Source of the DNA: Oscillospiraceae bacterium
GTDB lineage: Bacteria; Bacillota; Clostridia; Oscillospirales; Ruminococcaceae
Direction: 5' to 3'
Length of the DNA: 11,614 bases
Assembly (NCBI GenBank): GCA_016303235.1
Contig: JAEDMB010000056.1
Span: 1 to 11,614 of the forward strand
In this document: positions 1 through 5,805 of the stretch, piece by piece
Position numbering within the stretch: position 1 is the stretch's first letter
Layout: each line of letters begins with the position of its first letter
Notes under the pieces: generated by a model
The model's database searches: none
What the model was told of the DNA's origin: nothing
Seen by the model: only the letters and a program-made list of their open reading frames with translations
Translations under genes and position numbers: made by a program

Positions 1-57
1 AACAGAATAGTTTACGATGTAACTACAAAACCGCCGGCAACTATTGAATGGGAGTAA
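1..57 (+). CDS. C-terminal tail of a probable DNA methyltransferase (5' truncated by window)
   Basis: Frame 1 is open from the first base and ends at TAA 55-57, encoding 18 residues that finish in KPPATIEWE. From memory, an ending of the form KPP-x-TIEWE is typical of site-specific DNA methyltransferases of restriction-modification systems. The stop lies 6 bases before the restriction endonuclease start, and the endonuclease's ribosome binding site (GGGAG, 50-54) lies inside these last codons, so the two genes are probably translationally coupled. The inferred role is protective methylation of the site cut by the neighbouring nuclease. The catalytic domain is outside the window, so the methylation type (N4-cytosine, C5-cytosine or N6-adenine) cannot be read here. 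Confidence 0.6.
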   Translation, partial: NRIVYDVTTKPPATIEWE

Positions 58-63
58 ACTTTT

Positions 64-885
64 ATGAATGAATTAAAAAGGAAATCCATTGAAGTTGTTG
101 TTGATACTGCTGTATCATCTTTTGCAGAGGGGTTAATAAGCAGATACCGTTCAGAAGTTAATGATTTGAATGGTGTAATAAATATGAAAAAAAATAACTG
201 CTTTATAGCCGAGCTTGGAGAAGAATTTATGTTTTATTCTGCTTTTGTGCGAAGTTTTGACAGTAGCTTTGGCAATGTCCTTGAAAAAATGGGAAACAAT
301 ATTGCTAAACTTTCATATGAAGTCAGAGGAAATATAGAATCTTTTATTCTGCCCGACCAGATTCAGAGAATAGCGTCAGTTCTTGACAGCTATCTTGACC
401 ATTCCGCAAAACCGAGCATTAGTCATTATTCTGACTATATGTCTATTTATCCGAAAGATATTACAAGCTATAAAAGAAATCATGTTACTGATAATTACTT
501 TTTTAGTGCTGAAAAAAATGAGCATTATCTGATAGAACTGAAAGCTTCAGGAGATTTGGATAATAAGAAATCCAAAGCAGAAAAATCAGCTCTTTTAGAG
601 GAATATTTTCTTCTTAAAAATCAGCTGAAAAATGATAAAACAGCTAAAATCAAAATATTCTTCGGTACAGCGTACAACAAATTCGGTGAAGGCAAACAAT
701 GGAAACAGGAAAGAGTAAAACAGTTTTTTTCTGATGATGAATTGCTGATAGGAAAGGACTACTGGAATTTTGTCTGTGATGATTATAATGGATTTGATAT
801 TATATTTGAACAGTATAAACTATCTGTTAAAAGTATAATAAAAAAATTCAAAAAAGAATATCAGTCCGTTTGTCTTTGTGCCTGA
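64..885 (+). CDS. Type II restriction endonuclease, TdeIII/MjaII family
   Basis: The 273-residue product resembles the TdeIII/MjaII family of type II restriction endonucleases, whose characterised members cut at GGNCC. What is visible is a PD-(D/E)xK-type core: a hydrophobic strand leading into E158-L159-K160 (context YLIELKASGDLDNKKS), acidic candidates D143 and E150 upstream, and a following acidic/lysine-rich stretch (D164, D166, K168-K174). A second block at residues 200-240 (FGTAYNKFGEGKQWKQERV, then a WNFVCDD segment) also matches my memory of the family. The length is normal for a complete member. There is no signal peptide or membrane segment, so it is cytoplasmic. The start has GGGAG 9 bases upstream. 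The preceding reading frame is a probable methyltransferase and the following gene a small winged-helix protein, together forming one restriction-modification locus. Recognition of GGNCC is inferred from the family only. Confidence 0.85.
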   Translation: MNELKRKSIEVVVDTAVSSFAEGLISRYRSEVNDLNGVINMKKNNCFIAELGEEFMFYSAFVRSFDSSFGNVLEKMGNNIAKLSYEVRGNIESFILPDQIQRIASVLDSYLDHSAKPSISHYSDYMSIYPKDITSYKRNHVTDNYFFSAEKNEHYLIELKASGDLDNKKSKAEKSALLEEYFLLKNQLKNDKTAKIKIFFGTAYNKFGEGKQWKQERVKQFFSDDELLIGKDYWNFVCDDYNGFDIIFEQYKLSVKSIIKKFKKEYQSVCLCA

Positions 886-894
886 GGTTTTTTT

Positions 895-1128
895 ATGACA
901 CGATTGGAAATTTTAATTCAAACATTAAGTAATTTAGGCGGAAAAGCACACTATTCTGAAATTTATAATGAATATGAAAAAATTGTTGGTTATAAATTAT
1001 CGTCCAAAGAAAAAGCATCAATACGAGCTTGCATAGAAACTCATTCATCAGATTCAGATGAATTTAGAGGCAATGATATTTTCTATTCTGTTAATGGAAA
1101 AGGAAAAGGTTTCTGGGGATTAAAGTAA
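895..1128 (+). CDS. Small winged-helix (HARE/HB1-like) protein of the restriction locus
   Basis: This 77-residue protein looks like one compact winged helix. It has a first helix (residues 3-14), a GGKAHYSEIY segment opening a second helix (15-30), a likely recognition helix around SSKEKASIRACIETHSSD (36-53), and a C-terminal hairpin FYSVNGKGKGFWGL (63-76). The pattern of IRxxIExHSSDSDxF followed by an FYSV...GxGxWGL ending is one I associate with HARE-HTH/winged-helix domains fused or adjacent to restriction enzymes. It starts 9 bases after the endonuclease stop; its ribosome binding site (GAGGT, 884-888) overlaps that stop codon. It could help bind DNA for the nuclease or act as a controller of the locus. 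It is not a classic C protein of the Xre/HTH type. The family placement is fairly good; the function is inference. Confidence 0.65.
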   Translation: MTRLEILIQTLSNLGGKAHYSEIYNEYEKIVGYKLSSKEKASIRACIETHSSDSDEFRGNDIFYSVNGKGKGFWGLK

Positions 1129-1142
1129 AAATTAATTATATG

Positions 1143-1171
1143 TTGATTATCATATAAAATATATTTATTAT
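1143..1171 (+). promoter_or_regulatory. Candidate promoter for the 1243-5765 operon
   Basis: TTGATT (1143-1148) and TATTAT (1166-1171) are separated by 17 bases, which fits a sigma-A promoter. An overlapping alternative -10 is TATACT at 1169-1174, with a longer spacer. Transcription would start near 1178, leaving a leader of about 65 bases before the membrane-protein gene. The whole gap between the restriction locus and this operon is very AT-rich, so chance matches are likely. Confidence 0.4.
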
Positions 1172-1242
1172 ACTGAAAGAAATATATAGTGCTTATGTTA
1201 TATTTTTGCAAATTTTATTTTTATACAAAGGAGTGATTTAAA

Positions 1243-1566
1243 ATGAATACAACAGAGGTTCTTCAGCCTACTCTTTTTCCTTTTCCTTTTCAGCATCATC
1301 TTATATTCTGCTGTGTGGCACTGGTATTTTTCGGGTATCTGTATATGAAGTATAAAAAGCCACATCAGCTTATAATGGCAATAGCAATACCGTTTTCGCT
1401 TGTTCTCTGGATTTCAACAAACCGTGTATTATTCTATGCAGTGGGAATAATTGAAGTTATTTTACTGATAACGGCACTTGTATTGAATATTATCCACAAA
1501 AAAAAGCACCCCGAACTTTATGAAGAAGAAAAAAACGATAACGAAAATAAGGGAAAATCCGAATAA
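1243..1566 (+). CDS. Small three-helix membrane protein of unknown function
   Basis: I do not recognise this 107-residue protein as a named family. It has a short N-terminus rich in Pro and Phe, three hydrophobic segments (about residues 20-36, 41-58 and 63-84), and a hydrophilic Lys/Glu/Asn-rich tail (85-107). The basic stretches YMKYKK after helix 1 and HKKKH after helix 3 suggest both face the cytoplasm. A strong ribosome binding site (AAAGGAGTGAT, 1227-1237) supports the start. The next gene, a D-2-hydroxyacid dehydrogenase, starts only 2 bases after its stop and has no good site of its own beyond GGGA at 1551, so its translation probably depends on this gene. It is likely the first gene of the proline operon block. 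No transport motif is visible. Confidence 0.75.
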   Translation: MNTTEVLQPTLFPFPFQHHLIFCCVALVFFGYLYMKYKKPHQLIMAIAIPFSLVLWISTNRVLFYAVGIIEVILLITALVLNIIHKKKHPELYEEEKNDNENKGKSE

Positions 1567-1568
1567 TT

Positions 1569-2519
1569 ATGAAAATCGCAATTCTTGACTGGAAAACTAT
1601 GACATGGGGAAATGAACTTTCCCCTGAATGTTTTGAAAAATTCGGAGAAGTAAAGTGCTGGGATTTTACTTCTCCGGAGCTTACCGCTGAAAGAATAGGG
1701 GAAAGTGATGCAGTTCTCTGCAATAAAGTCCTGATAACCCGTGAAGTTATGGACAAATGCCCTAATCTGAAGTATATCGGACTTTTTGCGACAGGCTATA
1801 ATAATATAGATATAAATTATGCAAAGGAAAAAAATATAACTGTATGCAATGCCGGTGAATATTCAACAATGGCAGTTGCACAGCATACTTTTGCACTTAT
1901 ACTCGAAATGTACAGCAAAATCAGCGTATACAATAATGCCGTAAAAAACGGTGAATGGATAAGCTCTCCGTCATTTTCATATTTCCCGTATACTACAAGC
2001 GAACTTTTCGGCAAAACGCTTGCAGTAGTAGGATACGGAAGTATAGGAAAGGCTGTTGCAAAAATCGGAGAGGATTTCGGAATGAAAGTTATAATCAATA
2101 CAAGAACTTTCCCCGAAAATTGTCCGTATCCCGTTTATTCTCTTTCAGAATGTGCGGAGCTTGCGGATATAATCACATTCCACTGTCCTCTGACGGAAAA
2201 GACAAAAGGAATAATAAACCGTGAACTTATTTCACATATGAAAAATTCAACGCTGATTGTAAACACATCAAGGGGAGCAGTCGTCAATGAAACGGAACTT
2301 GCTTATGCCCTTAATAATAAACGTATTGCCGGTGCATGTCTTGATGTTCTTGAAAATGAACCTATGAATCCGGAATGTCCTCTGAGAAATGCTGAAAACT
2401 GCATTATAACACCACATTCCGCCTGGTCTGCACTCGAAACAAGGCAGAGGCTTCTTGATATAGTATCAAAAAATCTTGAAAATTATATCAATGGCAGTCC
2501 GTCAAACAAAATAAACTGA
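1569..2519 (+). CDS. D-2-hydroxyacid dehydrogenase (glycerate dehydrogenase/hydroxypyruvate reductase type)
   Basis: This 316-residue cytoplasmic enzyme should reduce a 2-oxoacid to a D-2-hydroxyacid with NAD(P)H. It carries the two-domain layout of the family: substrate domain on both ends and a Rossmann domain with GYGSIG at 155-160. The catalytic triad is visible as R235 (in NTSRGAVVNE), E264 (in LENEP) and H283 (in ITPHSAW), with spacing expected for glycerate dehydrogenases. After the second Rossmann strand the sequence is INTRT (176-180), with no acidic residue where NAD enzymes usually have Asp. An Arg/Thr pair there often favours NADP, so NADPH use is possible. The length is normal and full. 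It lies 2 bases after the membrane-protein gene, and its stop overlaps the proB ribosome binding site. Its exact substrate (hydroxypyruvate, glyoxylate or another) cannot be read from the sequence. Confidence 0.9.
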   Translation: MKIAILDWKTMTWGNELSPECFEKFGEVKCWDFTSPELTAERIGESDAVLCNKVLITREVMDKCPNLKYIGLFATGYNNIDINYAKEKNITVCNAGEYSTMAVAQHTFALILEMYSKISVYNNAVKNGEWISSPSFSYFPYTTSELFGKTLAVVGYGSIGKAVAKIGEDFGMKVIINTRTFPENCPYPVYSLSECAELADIITFHCPLTEKTKGIINRELISHMKNSTLIVNTSRGAVVNETELAYALNNKRIAGACLDVLENEPMNPECPLRNAENCIITPHSAWSALETRQRLLDIVSKNLENYINGSPSNKIN

Positions 2520-2532
2520 GGTTTTTAATGCA

Positions 2533-3321
2533 ATGAGAAATATTTCCGAAAAAAAAAGAATAGTAATAAAGCTTGGCAGTTCCACGCTTGCACATAAAAC
2601 AGGCAGGCTTAATATCAGAAGAATGCAGAATCTTGTAAGAGTCATTGCGGATTTGCAGAACTCCGGAAAGGAAATAATAATAGTATCATCAGGCTCGGTT
2701 GCACTCGGAACAGGCAAAATCGGACTCCGTGAAAAGCCAAAGGATACCCCTACCCGTCAGGCAATCGCAGCAATAGGACAGTGCGAGCTTATGCATATGT
2801 ATGACACTATGTTTGAAAGCTACGGAATTACTATTGCACAGATTCTTCTTACAAAGACTATTATCGAAAAGCCCGACCGTCAGAAAAACGTTGAAAATAC
2901 TATTGAAAGGCTTATTTCAATGGGAGTAATTCCTATTGTAAACGAAAACGATACCGTAGCAATAGATGAAATTGAACTTGAAATAGGTGAAAATGATTCA
3001 CTTTCCGCAATGGTTGCAACTATATCAAATGCTGATTTGCTTGTAATACTTTCCGACATAGACGGTCTTTACACTTCCGACCCGCATATAAATCCAGATG
3101 CAAAAACAATTCACACTGTCGAAAAAATAACAGACTACATAGAAAAAATTGCAGGCGGTGCAGGTTCTTCACTCGGCACGGGAGGAATGGCTACAAAGAT
3201 TAATGCAGGAAAAATTGCTGCTGAAGCCGGAATTGATATGATAATTATGAACGGAAAAAATCCCGATGACCTTTATGACCTTTTTGAAAACAAGGAAATC
3301 GGTACGATTTTTAAAGCATAA
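2533..3321 (+). CDS. proB: Glutamate 5-kinase, short form without PUA domain
   Basis: ProB phosphorylates L-glutamate on its gamma-carboxylate with ATP, the first committed step of proline synthesis. The 262 residues cover only the amino-acid kinase domain. Visible motifs are K13 in VIKLGSSTL, the SSGSVALG loop (52-59), NENDTVA (137-143) and GENDSLSA (152-159) for glutamate and metal binding, LSDIDGLYTSDP (173-184) and GTGGMATK (215-222) for nucleotide binding. Enterobacterial ProB has about 100 more residues forming a C-terminal PUA domain; this one ends right after the kinase fold. The ribosome binding site GAGGT (2518-2522) overlaps the preceding stop and is 10 bases from ATG 2533. An earlier ATG at 2528 leads to a stop after two codons and is not used. 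proA follows after 19 bases. Feedback inhibition by proline acts through the kinase domain in known enzymes, so it may persist. Confidence 0.96.
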   Translation: MRNISEKKRIVIKLGSSTLAHKTGRLNIRRMQNLVRVIADLQNSGKEIIIVSSGSVALGTGKIGLREKPKDTPTRQAIAAIGQCELMHMYDTMFESYGITIAQILLTKTIIEKPDRQKNVENTIERLISMGVIPIVNENDTVAIDEIELEIGENDSLSAMVATISNADLLVILSDIDGLYTSDPHINPDAKTIHTVEKITDYIEKIAGGAGSSLGTGGMATKINAGKIAAEAGIDMIIMNGKNPDDLYDLFENKEIGTIFKA

Positions 3322-3327
3322 AAAAAC

Positions 3328-3333
3328 GGAGGA
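3328..3333 (+). promoter_or_regulatory. Ribosome binding site fixing the proA start
   Basis: GGAGGA sits 7 bases before ATG 3341. The reading frame is open further upstream to an ATG at 3266 inside proB, but that start lacks a comparable site and would add 25 residues unlike any ProA. Confidence 0.9.
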
Positions 3334-3340
3334 AATTAAA

Positions 3341-4588
3341 ATGAATTATGCCGAAACACTCGGAGTTAAAGCAAGAAATGCACAGACAGCAATAAATTCC
3401 GCAGATACTGCACTTAAAAACAAGGCTCTTAATGCTGTTGCAGAATCTCTTTTAAGCAATACAGAATATATAATCCAGCAGAATTTAACAGACCTTGAAA
3501 ATGCCAAGACAAACGGTATGTCTGTATCAATGCAGGACAGATTAAAGCTTACTCCCGAAAGAATCAAAGGTATTGCTGACGGAGTTCTCAAAATAGCTGA
3601 ACTTACTGACCCCGTAGGTCAGATTATTGAAGGCTATACACGTCCGAACGGCTTGCAGATTATTAAAACAAGAGTTCCGCTCGGAGTTATCGGAATTATA
3701 TTTGAATCACGTCCGAATGTAACTGTCGATGCGTCTGCACTCTGTCTTAAATCGGGAAATGCCGTAATTTTAAGAGGCGGTAAAGAGGCTATAAATTCAA
3801 ACAAATGCCTTTGCGGAATAATGCGTGATGCTGTTGAAAAGGCAGGACTTCCCGCAGATATAATACAGCTTGTTGAGGATACGTCAAGGGAAACTGCTTC
3901 CGATATGATGAAGCTTAACGGATATATTGATGTTCTTATTCCGAGAGGCGGAGCAGGTCTTATAAATGCCGTAATGAAACAGGCTACTGTTCCGGTAATT
4001 CAGACAGGTGTCGGAAACTGTCATGTATATGTTGACGAATCAGCTGATATTGAAATGGCAGTAGATATAGCAGACAATGCAAAAACTCAGAGGCCTTCCG
4101 TATGCAATGCGATAGAAAGCCTTCTTGTACACAAAAATATTGCAAATGAATTTCTGAAAAAAATCTCCGAAAGATATAAAAAACATTCCGTTGAAATTTA
4201 CGGCGACAGTGCAACAAAATCCATACTCGGAGATGATATTCTCAACGCTACTGAAACAGAATACGCTACTGAATTTAATGACTATAAAATTGCCGTAAAG
4301 GTCGTTGAAAATATTGATGAGGCAATAGCACATATAAGAAAATACGGCACGGGACATTCCGAATGTATTGTTACAAAGTCTCTTGACAATGCAAGAAAGT
4401 TCCAGACACAGGTTGACGCATCAGCAGTATATGTAAATGCATCAACAAGATTTACGGACGGCGGTGAATTCGGACTCGGTGCTGAAATTGGAATTTCAAC
4501 GCAGAAACTCCACGCAAGAGGACCTATGGGACTTGCAGAGCTTACTACAATCAAATATCTTGTAAACGGCAACGGACAAATAAGATAA
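3341..4588 (+). CDS. proA: Gamma-glutamyl phosphate reductase (glutamate-5-semialdehyde dehydrogenase)
   Basis: ProA reduces gamma-glutamyl phosphate to glutamate 5-semialdehyde with NADPH; the product cyclises spontaneously to pyrroline-5-carboxylate. The 415-residue length is normal. Visible family features are the cofactor region with PLGVIGIIFESRPNVTVDA (113-131), LKSGNAVILRGGKEA (136-150), the PRGGAGL segment (201-207), the catalytic cysteine C227 in GVGNCHVYVDE, and the conserved C-terminal run from FTDGGEFGLGAEIG through STQKLHARGPMGL. I chose ATG 3341 over the longer frame from 3266 because of the GGAGGA 7 bases upstream and because MNYAETLGVKAR aligns with usual ProA N-termini. It follows proB by 19 bases, and the two products act in sequence, classically as a complex. 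proC, needed for the final step, is not in the window. Confidence 0.97.
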   Translation: MNYAETLGVKARNAQTAINSADTALKNKALNAVAESLLSNTEYIIQQNLTDLENAKTNGMSVSMQDRLKLTPERIKGIADGVLKIAELTDPVGQIIEGYTRPNGLQIIKTRVPLGVIGIIFESRPNVTVDASALCLKSGNAVILRGGKEAINSNKCLCGIMRDAVEKAGLPADIIQLVEDTSRETASDMMKLNGYIDVLIPRGGAGLINAVMKQATVPVIQTGVGNCHVYVDESADIEMAVDIADNAKTQRPSVCNAIESLLVHKNIANEFLKKISERYKKHSVEIYGDSATKSILGDDILNATETEYATEFNDYKIAVKVVENIDEAIAHIRKYGTGHSECIVTKSLDNARKFQTQVDASAVYVNASTRFTDGGEFGLGAEIGISTQKLHARGPMGLAELTTIKYLVNGNGQIR

Positions 4589-4590
4589 CA

Positions 4591-4597
4591 GGGGAGG
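4591..4597 (+). promoter_or_regulatory. Ribosome binding site for the TTG-started membrane protein
   Basis: GGGGAGG lies directly after the proA stop and 7 bases before TTG 4605. The next in-frame ATG (4635, codon 11) has no such site, so TTG is the probable start. Confidence 0.8.
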
Positions 4598-4604
4598 TTT
4601 AAAG

Positions 4605-5765
4605 TTGCTGAGTACAAAAGATGAAATCGAAAAAATGCTTGATGAAATTCAGAAATCAAAGCCGGCAGACAGTACAAAAAAATCAAAGAGCAAATATAAT
4701 GATATGTCCCTTGATGATTTACTGAATACAATATCACCGAAATCTGAAAAAAAGAAAGAAGTTTCAGTTGCTGAAAATATAATTGAAAAGACTGAAAAAT
4801 TCAGTGAGGAAATATCAGAAGAACCAGAAAATATTTCTGAATCTGTTCCCGAACCCGTTTCGGAATCAGAACTCATTTCTGAATCAATCCCCGAACCTGA
4901 ACCTGTTCCGGAATCTGAACCAGTTCCCGAATTAATTTCTGAACCTGAATCAGAACCCGAATCAATTCCCGAAAGTGTTCCGCAGTATGAACCCGAGGAA
5001 ATTCCTTTCCGCAGTATATTTGATGAATCCCCGAGGGAAATCGAGGAGGAAAAAAAGGAAACTCCTGAACCCGATGAATATGAGGACAGTTCGGAGGAAA
5101 CTGTTCAGAAAAATCCTAAAAAAACAATCAATACAGTTGTGGGAGCAGTTCTGCTTGTATTTTCAGTAATAGGAATAATATCCACTTTCGGCTATGCAAT
5201 AAAACATATAAGGTCTTTTACGGAGGGCGAAAGCAAGCAGTCGGAGTTCGCAGACGCTGTATATCCCGCCGTAATAATGGATATAGAGGCTTTTCAGAAC
5301 GGCAGTGAGCTTTCATCACAGCAGGTTATAACTGCATCAGTATGGAAACTTATAATGTCAGGCGAAATTGATAAGTATGAACGTACTTTTGATATAATAT
5401 CAGTTCCGGCAGTCGATATTGAGGCACAGGCTGTAAAGCTCTTTGACACTGAATTTCCTAATCTGGAACATCAGACAGTAGGTTCGGGCGAACTTAAATT
5501 TTATTACAATGAAGATACAGGAACATATAATATTCCGTCAAAGCCGTTGCTTTTCTCCTATAAGCCGAGAGTAACCGCACTTTCAAAGGACGGCGAAATA
5601 TATACGGCAGAAGTTGAATATATTCAGGAAAAGCCTTACTGGATGGAAAATAACAGCAGATATAATTCAGAAGTATCTAAAGTAGTAAAATTCAGACTGA
5701 AGCCTGCCGGCGATGACTATGCCATAATTTCAATGGAAATAATTCAGCTTAATCAGACAGACTAA
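4605..5765 (+). CDS. Single-pass membrane protein with acidic Pro/Glu/Ser-rich arm, unknown function
   Basis: I do not recognise a named family for this 386-residue protein. Residues 1-60 are charged and Lys-rich. Residues about 66-167 are strongly acidic and built from short irregular units such as SEPEPVPE and SESIPEP. One hydrophobic helix spans about 174-199 (TVVGAVLLVFSVIGIISTFGYAI). The last 185 residues look like a folded domain with alternating strands, several Trp/Tyr residues and no cysteine. There is no cleavable signal; basic residues NPKK just before the helix suggest the N-terminal arm is cytoplasmic and the C-terminal domain outside. It starts with TTG 16 bases after proA and ends at the operon terminator, so it is probably cotranscribed with proBA. 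The layout resembles cell-envelope or division scaffold proteins, but that is a guess; no enzyme motif is visible. Confidence 0.8.
   Translation: MLSTKDEIEKMLDEIQKSKPADSTKKSKSKYNDMSLDDLLNTISPKSEKKKEVSVAENIIEKTEKFSEEISEEPENISESVPEPVSESELISESIPEPEPVPESEPVPELISEPESEPESIPESVPQYEPEEIPFRSIFDESPREIEEEKKETPEPDEYEDSSEETVQKNPKKTINTVVGAVLLVFSVIGIISTFGYAIKHIRSFTEGESKQSEFADAVYPAVIMDIEAFQNGSELSSQQVITASVWKLIMSGEIDKYERTFDIISVPAVDIEAQAVKLFDTEFPNLEHQTVGSGELKFYYNEDTGTYNIPSKPLLFSYKPRVTALSKDGEIYTAEVEYIQEKPYWMENNSRYNSEVSKVVKFRLKPAGDDYAIISMEIIQLNQTD
4800..4994 (+). repeat. Degenerate Pro/Glu/Ser codon repeat
   Basis: Within residues 66-130 of the membrane protein, units of the type GAA-CC(T/C)-GAA, TCT-GAA and CCC-GAA recur with varied third bases. 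The repeat is clear at protein level (EP, ESxPE) and imperfect in DNA, so it is probably kept by selection rather than produced by recent slippage. Confidence 0.75.
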
Positions 5766-5770
5766 ATATA

Positions 5771-5805
5771 AACGGGTGACTTGCAATAAAGTCACCCGTT
5801 TTTTT
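5771..5805 (+). terminator. Intrinsic terminator between convergent genes
   Basis: A perfect 12-base-pair inverted repeat (AACGGGTGACTT, 5771-5782; AAGTCACCCGTT, 5789-5800) has a 6-base loop and is followed by T on the + strand to 5805. It closes the 1243-5765 operon 5 bases after the last stop. The cdaR stop on the other strand is at 5804-5806, so the same hairpin lies immediately downstream of cdaR. Its - strand exit is only moderately T-rich (TTTATATTTA), so it may serve both directions, more strongly on +. Confidence 0.95.

Noticed and set aside
1137..1156. TATATG/CATATA hairpin after the winged-helix gene as a terminator
   Set aside because: The stem is six weak pairs and no T tract follows; no convincing terminator is seen for the restriction locus.
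1172..1242. T-box or other riboswitch ahead of the proline operon
   Set aside because: The leader is only about 65 bases, with no antiterminator pair or recognisable aptamer.
3266..3340. Upstream extension of proA by 25 codons
   Set aside because: It overlaps the end of proB, lacks a ribosome binding site and does not resemble ProA N-termini; GGAGGA before 3341 decides the start.
4282..4737. 151-residue - strand reading frame opposite the end of proA
   Set aside because: It lies across proA and the next gene start; its sequence is the complement of conserved ProA motifs.
4800..4994. CRISPR-like or mobile repeat array
   Set aside because: The repetition is in Glu/Pro/Ser codons of one reading frame, with no constant repeat-spacer spacing. 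No CRISPR, insertion sequence, tRNA or rRNA was seen anywhere in the window.
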